From assembly GCA_910574995.1 (NCBI GenBank), contig CAJTCS010000003.1, positions 186,001 to 250,000 on the forward strand: DNA of 64,000 bases, read 5' to 3'. Under the pieces are notes generated by a model. It was not told the origin of the DNA, searched no databases, and saw only the letters and a program-made list of their open reading frames with translations. The stretch comes from Oscillospiraceae bacterium (GTDB taxonomy: Bacteria > Bacillota > Clostridia > Oscillospirales > Acutalibacteraceae). Each line of letters begins with the position of its first letter. The stretch's first letter is position 1. Below are positions 6,829 to 15,100 of the stretch, piece after piece. The translations under genes were made by a program, and so were the position numbers.

Positions 6829-8388
6829 ATGCATATGACTGTAACCGATATCAGCCGGGAGCCTCAAAAACCTGAGATTATCCGGCTGGCGGCTTATTGT
6901 CGAGTGTCCAGTAAATCCACCGATCAACTGCACTCCTTCGCTGCCCAAATCCGTTATTATAAGGATTATGAGCGCATGAATCCGCAGTACAAGCTGGTGG
7001 ATGTGTACGCTGACGAGGGCTTGAGCGGCACAGACATGAAAAAGCGCGATGAGCAGAACCGGCTGATTCGTGACTGCAAGCTGGGCAAAATCGACCGTAT
7101 CATCACGAAGTCAGTATCACGGTTTGCTCGGAATACCCAGGAACTGCTGGTAGCCCTGCGTACCATCAAGGAATTGGGTGTAAGCATCTACTTCGAGGAA
7201 CAGGGCATCGACAGCGACAAAATGAACATGGAAATGCTGGTCACCTTCCCCGGTATGGCTGCCCAGCAGGAGAGCGTGAATATCTCCGACCACCTTCGAA
7301 GGAGTTATCAGATGCGCATGGAGTCAGGCGAGTTCAACTGTTGCGCTCCGGCGTATGGGTTTGATTTAATCGATGGTCAGCTTGTGGTCAAAGAAGACGA
7401 GGCCGCCGTGATACGCCGCATTTTTGACCTGTACCTGCAAGGCGTGGGCAAGCAAAACATTGCCAATATCCTCAATGCGGAGGATGTTCCCCGCCGGTAT
7501 GCTCAAGAAAAGTGGTACCACTCCACAGTGAACTATGTGATTAACAACGAACGCTATATGGGCGACGCACTCCTGCAAAAGAAATTCACCACGGACACCC
7601 TACCCTTCAGAAAGAAAAAGAATCGCGGCGAAAAACCACAATATTATGTGGAAAACAGCAACCCGCCCATCGTCAGCCGGGAAACCTATATGGCGGCGCA
7701 GGAACTGCAAAAATCGCGGAACGTCAGTCACAAGTGCGAGGGTGGATATCCGCTGACCGGTATTCTCCGCTGTCCAGAGTGTGGCCGCTCATTCCGCAGG
7801 CTGCTCCTAAACGGTACCGCTTACTGGCTGTGCAGCGGTAAAGCGGCTGGGGCAACGGATTGCCAGAGCAGGCGTGTGCGCGAAAACGCTGTGTTCGACG
7901 CTTTCTGCTTGATGGTTGACAAGCTGTCTGCCCACCGCAATGACCTATTCGGTACCCTTATCCATCAGTTAGAGATGATACAAAATCGTGGCGGCGAGAG
8001 CCAGGAAAAGGTACGGCAAATTGATAAACAAATAGCTGACTTGAGTGCGCAGAATCTGGTGGTTGCCCGGCTTCACACCAACGGCGTTCTGAACGCCACC
8101 GACTTCGCTGCGCAGTCCTCGGTGATAAGCAATAAAATCAATGCCCTGCGGCTCGACCGCAAAAAGGCCCTGGCTGAAGATGAGGACGATGAGTTAATAT
8201 ACACGCTGAAATCCTTGGATGACACCCTGGCATGGTACGTGCCGGGTACACCATTTAGCCAAGCACTGTTCGAGGAAATCGTGCGGAGCATTACGGTTGT
8301 GGACAATGCACAGTTGACCTTCCACCTCATCGGCGGCCTAACACTCACCGAGAAAATCTCTGAGAATGCGAGGTGTCGCACAGCATGA
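6829..8388 (+). CDS. Large serine recombinase (first of three)
   Basis: A 519-residue site-specific recombinase. The resolvase catalytic domain holds the nucleophile in AAYCRVSS (Ser about residue 27) and the conserved DEGLSGT and KSVSRFARN segments. A Recombinase DNA-binding domain (YGFDLIDGQLVVKEDEAAVI) follows, then a zinc ribbon with CPECGR and WLCSGKAAGATDC (residues about 315-350), and a coiled-coil C-terminus. These enzymes join attP and attB through 2-bp staggered cuts with a phosphoserine bond. It overlaps the next gene by ATGA and so is translationally coupled. A second full recombinase lies downstream, so the two may act together as a heteromer. Confidence 0.93.
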   Translation: MHMTVTDISREPQKPEIIRLAAYCRVSSKSTDQLHSFAAQIRYYKDYERMNPQYKLVDVYADEGLSGTDMKKRDEQNRLIRDCKLGKIDRIITKSVSRFARNTQELLVALRTIKELGVSIYFEEQGIDSDKMNMEMLVTFPGMAAQQESVNISDHLRRSYQMRMESGEFNCCAPAYGFDLIDGQLVVKEDEAAVIRRIFDLYLQGVGKQNIANILNAEDVPRRYAQEKWYHSTVNYVINNERYMGDALLQKKFTTDTLPFRKKKNRGEKPQYYVENSNPPIVSRETYMAAQELQKSRNVSHKCEGGYPLTGILRCPECGRSFRRLLLNGTAYWLCSGKAAGATDCQSRRVRENAVFDAFCLMVDKLSAHRNDLFGTLIHQLEMIQNRGGESQEKVRQIDKQIADLSAQNLVVARLHTNGVLNATDFAAQSSVISNKINALRLDRKKALAEDEDDELIYTLKSLDDTLAWYVPGTPFSQALFEEIVRSITVVDNAQLTFHLIGGLTLTEKISENARCRTA

Positions 8389-9314
8389 AAAAGAGGAACA
8401 TCCCGTTCGGATATCAGTATCAGAACGGCGTGATAACCGCCCATCCGCAAGAGGTCACTGTGCTGAATCGCATTTTCAGCGAGTACCAAAATGGTATGTC
8501 TCTGCTGGATATTGCCGACCGGCTGAATGCTGAAAATGTGGAATATCAGCCCGGCGTTACCGGCTGGAACAAATCCCGCATTATGCGCCTGATTGAAGAT
8601 GTGCGGTACACTGGCAAGGGCGATTTTCCGGCTATCATTGACGAGGACACTCACCAGGCCATGATAGAGATAAAAGCCCACAAGAACACCCAGCACAGCA
8701 CCGACCGCAACCATGAGATTTTTCATATAGATGTGCCGGTTATTTGCCCAGTATGTGGTTTTGAAATGTGCCGTCGGCACGACAGTCGATTCCAGAAGTG
8801 CAAGCAAAGGTGGATATGCTCCAAAGCTGATTGCCGCACGGTGATTCACAAAGCAGATTGCGACCTGCTGGGTGATATAACTGTACTGCTAAATCGGGTA
8901 ATTGTCAATCCTGACTTAGTGGAAATCTCCGCCGAACCAGCCTATGAGCTAAGTGTGCAGATTCTCAAAGCTGAGAACGAAATTGCCCGTATGTTGGACA
9001 CCCTCGATTATGATAAGAATGCCCTCAGAAAAACGATGATAGAATGTGTCTCTCTGAAATATGCGGACATTGATTCCGCTCCATATATAGCCCATAGGTT
9101 GAAAGCAGTTCTCGCAAATGCGGAGCCGCTTTCAGCTTTTTCTCTGCGACTTTTTAAGGGCGCGGTGCGAGAAATCCACCTCAAAAAAGATGGCGCAGTT
9201 GCCATTACCTTGATAAACAATCAGACCATCAGAAAGGAAGATGAATATGCAGCCAGTAGCAGCAACACCGCAAAAAGTAGTGCGGAAAATCCCGGCGAAA
9301 ATCAACATAGCTGA
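8385..9314 (+). CDS. Recombinase-domain protein lacking the serine catalytic domain
   Basis: A 309-residue protein starting at an ATG that overlaps the previous stop (ATGA), with GAGGTG at 8370-8375. It opens directly in the Recombinase DNA-binding domain (IPFGYQYQNGVITAHPQEV, then LLDIADRLNAENV and SRIMRLIEDVRYTG), then a zinc ribbon CPVCGFEMC with CSKADC, then a coiled coil. The ~140-residue resolvase domain with its Ser and Arg residues is absent. Intact coupling on both sides argues that it is a real accessory subunit rather than debris, perhaps setting att-site choice or direction. The C-terminal 68 bp overlap the third recombinase gene in another frame. Confidence 0.78.
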   Translation: MKKRNIPFGYQYQNGVITAHPQEVTVLNRIFSEYQNGMSLLDIADRLNAENVEYQPGVTGWNKSRIMRLIEDVRYTGKGDFPAIIDEDTHQAMIEIKAHKNTQHSTDRNHEIFHIDVPVICPVCGFEMCRRHDSRFQKCKQRWICSKADCRTVIHKADCDLLGDITVLLNRVIVNPDLVEISAEPAYELSVQILKAENEIARMLDTLDYDKNALRKTMIECVSLKYADIDSAPYIAHRLKAVLANAEPLSAFSLRLFKGAVREIHLKKDGAVAITLINNQTIRKEDEYAASSSNTAKSSAENPGENQHS

Positions 9315-10890
9315 AGAAATCAAGCAGGCCCACCGGCAGCTCCGGGTGGCCGCTTACTGCCGCGTTTCTACGGCCCAGGAGGAGCAGTTAAACAGCTATG
9401 ACGTGCAGGTAAGGTACTATACCGAAAAGATACGAAGCGAGCCGAAATGGGCCTTTGTGGGCATCTTTGCAGACAGAGGGCTGTCTGGCACCAGCACCAA
9501 AAAGCGTGACGAGTTTAACAAGCTGATTAAGATGTGCAGGCGCGGCAAAATCGACATGATTATTACGAAATCCATCAGCCGGTTTGCACGGAATACCGCT
9601 GACGTGTTAAAATATGTGCGAATGCTCAAGGAGATTGACGTGGATATCTTCTTCGAGGAACAGAACATCCACAGCACCCAGCCTGGGGCTGAGTTTTATA
9701 TCACCATTTACGGCAGCATCGCTCAAAGCGAATCTGAGAACATCAGCGCCAACGTCATATGGGGCAAAAATCAGAGCGCTAAAGAGGGCAAGGTGCCTTT
9801 CCATTACAAAAACTTCCTTGGGTATCGCCGTGGTGAAGATGGCAAACCAGAAATCGACCCTGAAGAAGCTGAGATAGTCAAACTGATTTATGAGCGGTTC
9901 CTGGCCGGTGACAGTATGAGGGGAATCGTGGATATGCTGGATAAAATGGGCGCTCCTACCCCTGGCGGTCAAGGAAAATGGCACCGCTCCACGGTATGCT
10001 CGATCCTGCAAAATGAACGATACAAAGGCGACGCCATCCTCAATAAAACCTACGTTGTGGACTGCCTGAGCAAGAAGGTCAAGCGCAACGATGGGCAGGC
10101 CCGACCCAAGTATTACGTGGAGAACAATCATCCGGCAATTATCGATGCCGCCACCTTTGGCCGTGTGCAGGAGGAACTGGCCCGGCGCACCGGTAAGCGT
10201 AAGGTCAAGCAGAAAGGTACCAAAACCGAGCAGGGCCGGTACTCCAGCAAATACGCCCTGACGGAACTGCTTGTTTGCGGTGAGTGCGGTACACCTTACC
10301 GGCGATGCACCTGGACGGTCAAGGGTGAGAAGAAACCCGTCTGGAGGTGCATCAACCGGCTGGACTTTGGTAAGAAATACTGCCACCACTCCCCTACCAT
10401 AGAAGAAACAGTGTTGCAGGAGGCTATCATGGCAGCCATCATGAGAACGGCAAAACAAAGCGCCGATGTGCTGGGCACCTTGAAACTGCATATAGGTATG
10501 GCCCTGGACATCAGTGATACTGAGGATAACAGCTTGGATATCCAGATAAGGATAGCGGAAATTGACGCGGAGTTCAAAGCCATGCTCCAGGCCATAGCTA
10601 CCGATACGGTTGAGGAATTCGATGAGCAGCGGGCCACAGCGCTCATGGCTGAGAAAAACAATCTGGAGCAACAGCTGGCTCAATATGACAGTGCACAGCA
10701 GAAAAAAGAGAATACGGAGTCCCGGCTGAATGAGATTTTTACTATCCTGGATGGGCTGGAGAACCACCCCATGGAGTACGATGACCGGCTGGTGCGGCAA
10801 GTGCTGGAATGTGTGGTGGTGGAGTTCAAGGAAAGAATCAAGGTGATTTTTGCAGGAGGGCTGGAGGTTGAACAGACGATACCAGTTTGA
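9247..10890 (+). CDS. Large serine recombinase (third of the operon)
   Basis: A 547-residue recombinase with full layout: resolvase domain with AAYCRVSTAQEE (nucleophilic Ser near residue 42), DRGLSGTSTKKRDEF and KSISRFARNTAD; Recombinase domain (GYRRGEDGKPEIDPEEAEIV); zinc ribbon CGECGTPYRRC with WRCINRLDFGKKYC; and a glutamate-rich coiled coil. ATG 9247 has AAGGAAG at an ordinary 6-base spacing; ATG 9241 touches the same site and is less likely. Its start lies inside the preceding gene. The stop codon is 8 bp from a repeated attachment-like sequence, as expected for the gene at the element edge. Confidence 0.93.
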   Translation: MQPVAATPQKVVRKIPAKINIAEEIKQAHRQLRVAAYCRVSTAQEEQLNSYDVQVRYYTEKIRSEPKWAFVGIFADRGLSGTSTKKRDEFNKLIKMCRRGKIDMIITKSISRFARNTADVLKYVRMLKEIDVDIFFEEQNIHSTQPGAEFYITIYGSIAQSESENISANVIWGKNQSAKEGKVPFHYKNFLGYRRGEDGKPEIDPEEAEIVKLIYERFLAGDSMRGIVDMLDKMGAPTPGGQGKWHRSTVCSILQNERYKGDAILNKTYVVDCLSKKVKRNDGQARPKYYVENNHPAIIDAATFGRVQEELARRTGKRKVKQKGTKTEQGRYSSKYALTELLVCGECGTPYRRCTWTVKGEKKPVWRCINRLDFGKKYCHHSPTIEETVLQEAIMAAIMRTAKQSADVLGTLKLHIGMALDISDTEDNSLDIQIRIAEIDAEFKAMLQAIATDTVEEFDEQRATALMAEKNNLEQQLAQYDSAQQKKENTESRLNEIFTILDGLENHPMEYDDRLVRQVLECVVVEFKERIKVIFAGGLEVEQTIPV

Positions 10891-10897
10891 TGTGAGA

Positions 10898-10951
10898 GTT
10901 CGGATACGCACAACGATTTGCCAAAAATATCTTTTTGGTCGTTCGTTCACA
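10898..10951 (+). repeat. Attachment-site-like direct repeat, copy A
   Basis: GTTCGGATAC, 14 variable bases, then a 30-base core beginning CAAAAATATCTTTTTGGTCG and ending CGTTCACA. The copy at 17003-17056 has the same 10-mer, the same 14-base gap and the core with one difference (44 of 54 positions agree by hand alignment). The position just past the recombinase operon suggests an att site formed by integration; it would be the internal junction between two adjacent inserts. Confidence 0.75.
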
Positions 10952-10996
10952 AAAGGAGACAAAAGCATTTTAGAGGCTTTTGCCTCCTTTTTTTAT
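10951..10996 (+). terminator. Terminator after the recombinase operon
   Basis: AAAAGGAGACAAAAGC pairs with GCTTTTGCCTCCTTTT (one mismatch), 9-base loop, followed by seven T residues. It begins at the last base of att-like copy A. Confidence 0.8.
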
Positions 10997-11019
10997 GCTC
11001 CAAAACTCTATAGGTAAAA

Positions 11020-11060
11020 CAAAAAGCGTGGGATAACATCTTAATCCACGCTTTTTGTGT
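11020..11060. terminator. Second hairpin terminator, probably bidirectional
   Basis: CAAAAAGCGTGG (11020-11031) pairs perfectly with CCACGCTTTTTG (11046-11057) around a 14-base loop. A- and T-runs within the stem would allow termination on both strands and insulate the cassette from the recombinase operon. The remaining bases to 11154 hold nothing recognised. Confidence 0.65.
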
Positions 11061-11154
11061 TCTTTAATCTATGGGAAATTCCTAATAAGTCACTAATAAT
11101 CATGTTCAGTAGAGGGAAAAAGAGAAATTAATATCACTAATTTGTAGGTTCTAC

Positions 11155-11183
11155 TTGAAAACGCTCGAGCAACCTACTATAAT
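11155..11183 (+). promoter_or_regulatory. Sigma-A-type promoter of the cassette operon
   Basis: TTGAAA (11155-11160), a 17-bp spacer and TATAAT (11178-11183), near consensus. The first gene's GTG at 11203 follows with AGGAAG at 11190-11195. The strength suggests constitutive expression, as is usual for antiphage sensors. Confidence 0.75.
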
Positions 11184-11202
11184 GTAAGAAAGGAAGATCC
11201 TC

Positions 11203-11598
11203 GTGAAGTTGTCCCTGTTGGAATCAAAAATTTTTGGCAAGGTATGTTATGGCTTTCGGCGTGACAAGAACAAGCGGATAGAAATAGTTGAGCAGGAGGC
11301 CGAAATCGTGCGGGAGATATTTGGACTATGCCTGTCAGGAAACAGTTTGGAGAAAATCCAGGAGCATTTACGCAAGCAAGGTATTCCTTCTCCATCTGGA
11401 AGAGCAATGTGGAGCCGTGACATGCTGAACAAGCTGTTAAACAATTATAAGTACACGTTTGGCGTTATCGACCACGCCACTTACTTTGCTGTGGAGAAAA
11501 TGAAATCTAGTCGGTGTAGAAATCCCAATCGGAATATTGAGGACGATGAAGAATGGAACGAGCCAGTCAATCTGAGCTACTATGGGCCTACGCGATAA
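11203..11598 (+). CDS. Stand-alone Recombinase DNA-binding-domain protein
   Basis: A 131-residue protein (GTG start, AGGAAG 7 bases upstream) consisting only of a Recombinase domain: FGKVCYGFRRDKNKRIEIVE, then a QEAEIVREIFGLCLSGNSLEKI segment, RKQGIPSPSGRAMWSRDML and LNNYKYTFG. There is no resolvase domain, zinc ribbon or coiled coil, so it cannot catalyse strand exchange. It may be a remnant of the recombinase that brought in the cassette, or a DNA-binding regulator of the operon. The clean promoter and ribosome site in front, and the overlap with the KilA-N gene, argue that it is expressed. It overlaps the next gene by 46 bp in another frame. Confidence 0.68.
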   Translation: MKLSLLESKIFGKVCYGFRRDKNKRIEIVEQEAEIVREIFGLCLSGNSLEKIQEHLRKQGIPSPSGRAMWSRDMLNKLLNNYKYTFGVIDHATYFAVEKMKSSRCRNPNRNIEDDEEWNEPVNLSYYGPTR

Positions 11599-12146
11599 CG
11601 AGGGATGAGTATGCCAAGAGGCTAAGCGAAAAATCGCTGCTCAAAGCGGAAGACCTGGAGTTTATACGAGACCGTATCTTTGAACTTATCAACTGCGGAG
11701 AGGTTAACATTCATGACCCGAAGGAGGAACAAAGACTTCAAGCAGTTGTAGAAAAGTATTTGTATCCCACAGATGATTATATTTCACTGACAGATATCGC
11801 AAAGCGTTTTGACTCAGAGAATCCAAGTTATGTGATTCAAAGCTGGCTACGCAGCAGGAATACGATTGCATTTTTAGGCCAGTGGGAAAGAGAAAATAAT
11901 CCCGGCTTTGACAAGCAGGCTTTTCAGCAATTACTCGTTGATGTTCGCTCCCCCTCCTATACCTTGACTCCTGTCAGATGGATTGAAAGAGTAAATGCTG
12001 TTGGAATTATCTCCAAGCGAGGAAAGAAGGGTGGCACTGCATCCCACCCTTTCATAGCTTGTGATTTTGAGATGTGGAATGACATCTCTTTCAGATATGA
12101 AATATTGAAGAAGGTAGTATCTTCTCAAAGAATAAAGTTGGGCTAA
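11553..12146 (+). CDS. KilA-N domain protein
   Basis: A 197-residue protein. The C-terminal ~110 residues show the KilA-N pattern: TDIAKRFDSENPSYVIQSWL, then RNTIAFLGQWERENNPGF, then PVRWIERVNAVGIISKRGKK and GGTASHPFIACDFEMWNDISF. KilA-N is a DNA-binding module of phage and mobile-element proteins, often beside nuclease or regulatory domains. The N-terminal ~75 residues are helical and charged with no known fold. ATG 11553 has GAGGA at 11539-11543; the start inside the previous gene suggests coupling. Its place between a recombinase-domain protein and a STAND NTPase suggests regulation of the cassette or a phage-related DNA-binding role (inference). Confidence 0.75.
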   Translation: MERASQSELLWAYAITRDEYAKRLSEKSLLKAEDLEFIRDRIFELINCGEVNIHDPKEEQRLQAVVEKYLYPTDDYISLTDIAKRFDSENPSYVIQSWLRSRNTIAFLGQWERENNPGFDKQAFQQLLVDVRSPSYTLTPVRWIERVNAVGIISKRGKKGGTASHPFIACDFEMWNDISFRYEILKKVVSSQRIKLG

Positions 12147-12193
12147 TACAATGCTATTTCTAAAAATAGTGGATTTTGGAGAGATGAAAAGCA

Positions 12194-15100
12194 ATGACAA
12201 ACATTCGTGTTGATTGGAAAGTTTTTGAGTGCAACTTTTCGCAATCCCCAAGGCAAGCGTTTGAAAGCCTTTCATATGCGTTGTTTTGTTATGAGATGGG
12301 GAAACCATGTGGAATCTTTCGTTATTATAATCAACCCTATATAGAAACAAATACCGTATTAGCGCCAGATGGTATCGTGACAGGATTTCAAGCAAAATAT
12401 TATGACGCGGGAACTACTATTTCTTCTAGAGCAAATGAATTAAAGGCTGCAATTAAGGGAGCGAAAGAAAAATATCCTGACATCAGTCGGATACTCTTTT
12501 ACATTAATAAGGAAATGTCTGCCAGTACATCTCCAAATCGCATTAAGCCAAAATATCAAAGCGATATTGAGGAATATGCTCAAAATTTTGATATCATTAT
12601 TGAGTGGAGAGTCCCATCAAATATTGAACAAATACTTTTAGACTATCCGCATATTAGAGATTTATACTTCAACCCTCAGCCGGGACTATCCAAGTTCATG
12701 GAAGTAATTCAGGGACGTACAGCTTCTCTTCTGACCAGCATTCAGTCTGAAATTCCTTACAGTGGACGTACAATTAAGATTTGCCATAATATACAATTAT
12801 TGCGTGAATTTTTAGATTCCAAATTGCCTGCCTGTGTTATATACGGTGATGCAGGTACAGGTAAGTCGGGTATGGCAAAAGACTTAATCCAAGAAATGAG
12901 TTTGGAATCTTCGCATCCAACCTTTCTGGCGTTTTCTGCTACGGATTTCGATGTGGAAGAAGAAGCCTTGTTTTTGAAGAAATATGGAGAGTATCAGATA
13001 GATGATATATTTAATTTGTGTAATCCCACCGAGATAAAAGTATGCGTGATCGAATCAGCAGAGAAGTTCTTCACCCTAAATTACCAGTCTACATTTAATC
13101 AGATAATCCAAAAATTTTTGAAAAAGGACTGGAAAGTTATTTTTACGATTCGGACTGCTTACAAAGACTCCTTTTGCAACCTGATTCTAACCGAAACTGA
13201 ATTCAGTGAGGTCTGTGTTACTAGCATAGAAGAGAAAGAACTGGTTAACCTTGGGGAGCAATATAACTTTCAATTGCCTGAAGACAAAAACCTGCTCAGG
13301 CTTTTGTGCAACCTTTTTCATTTGAACTTGTTTTTGAAATTGCCATCTCGTTCCTCAAGTACTATTTCAACAACTGAATCATTTATGGAACAAGTGTGGA
13401 GAAAAATGGTTTGTAATGATACCCATCGTGCAGGAAACTTACCAGTGAGACGAGGGCAATTAATAACTAATATTATTTTCTCAATGTTTGCACAAGGTAT
13501 AAGCTATTATGAAAGCACAGTCTCCGATGACTATGAAGCTTTGCAGGGGCTAGAAAGTAGTTCAATAATCACACCATATGATGACTCGGGTCATTGCTGG
13601 ATGATTAGCCATGATGTATATGAGGAAATTATAGTAAAACACATTTTAGCGGATCGCTACCGTAAAAACATTGGACCTAATGAGTTTGTAAATGGTTTTG
13701 GAACTTCCTTGCGGGCGAGAAAATTGTACCGCATCTGGCTCGAGGGACTTTTGACGCAGGATGATGATCACTCTCTAGATTTCTTCATATCGATTATGGA
13801 AAGTTCATTAGGCCAAGAATGGAAAGATGAGACATTAATTGCATTAATGCAATCAGGCAATTACAACGCTTTTTGTATTCTTGGATCAATAATGAACCGT
13901 GAGGAATATAAAGAATTTCCACATTCTGTCTTTATTCTCAATACCGCATGCCGTGAAACAGACAAAAAACTATTGCAAAAGATGCCTGAGTTAAACCGGC
14001 TTTCCACAACTGTAATAAATAAGTTTCGTATTACTCGACCTGCTGGTTCTGCTTGGCATACAATATTCCAATATATCTATGACAATCTAGCACTAATTCC
14101 TTGGTCACATCAGAATTTGGATGTTGTTTTGAGCGCTCTAAAATCATGGACAGAAAAATACGAATCCGGGCAAACCACAAAAATTGCAGGCAAAATAGCT
14201 CTCTATCTTAAGAATAAATTATGGAACAATTGCAAACATCTATACTCTGTTCATGCAGATTCCCATTTTGCTGTTCTAAATGACATTATTCTTGCTTCAT
14301 CCATAGAGTTAAAACAAGAGCTGACTACTATTTTCAACTCAATGATTTCAAGTAACGCCTGGGATAACAGGAATGAAGATGATTTGCTTTTGCAAAAAAG
14401 CTTATCAAATATCTTTAATTGTGGTAAAGCTTTTAAAGCTGTCCCACTTGTCATAATCAATTTGGCCGAAAGCTACTGGTGCAGTAGTTATCAAGGGAGT
14501 GATGTTTATGACTATTATCCCCGTTGTAAAGACATCGAGTATGATTTTGGTTTAAATTTGGATACTCAAATAAAGTATGAACCTGAAAGTGCTTACCAGA
14601 CTCCGTTATATCTTCTACTTCGAGAGGAACCGTTTGAAACGCTAAAGTTCATTTTACGCTTAATAAACCATACAACAGAGTGCTATAAAAACTCAAAATT
14701 AGGTGCAGATGCTAATGAAATATTCGAAATTTATATTAAAATGCCAAATGAGGAAAGCATTAAACAGCTTTGCAGCGATAGGCTTTGGAATATGCATAGA
14801 GGCACCACTGTCGCTCCAAAGTTGCTTGAAAGTGCTTTAATGGCATTAGAGAAATGGTTACTTGAATTTATTCAATCTGTTGACCAGAGACTAGCGGTCG
14901 AGTATTGCAAATACTTGATAAAAAATTCCACGACAGCCTCAATTACGGCTGTTGTTTTGAGTGCAGTAATTGCATATCCGGATAAGCTTTTCGACATCAG
15001 CTGCATTTTAGTTAAGACCAAAGAAATTTTTATTTGTGACAATTTGCGATTGCACTCAGAACATAATACAAACTTTCTCAAGGGCACATTGGCTTCACAC

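Larger units (their letters stand above)
1..10951. mobile_element. Right end of an integrative element with three serine recombinases
   Basis: This stretch is less GC-rich than the backbone and carries cargo plus an integration module: transporter, VanZ-like protein, sigma-like factor, PemK toxin and three consecutive serine-recombinase genes. Large serine recombinases usually sit at one end of the element they move. Here the last one stops 8 bp before a 54-bp sequence that recurs 6.1 kb further right, as expected for an attachment site. The left end and any conjugation genes are outside the window, so whether it is conjugative, mobilisable or a decayed island cannot be said. The boundary at about 10951 is inferred from the repeat. 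Confidence 0.7.

Noticed and set aside
8385-9314. Middle recombinase gene as a pseudogene
   Set aside because: It lacks the catalytic domain, but start and stop are coupled with both neighbours and the zinc-ribbon cysteines are intact, so it looks maintained.
9607-10968. 453-residue open frame on the minus strand
   Set aside because: It lies across the third recombinase gene, which has a full set of family motifs; the minus-strand translation has no recognised domain and no ribosome site.
11203-12146. Recombinase-domain and KilA-N genes as one frameshifted gene
   Set aside because: The 46-bp overlap allows it, but each frame has its own ribosome site and a complete domain, so two genes are more likely. 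An error in the sequence at about 11560-11600 cannot be fully excluded.
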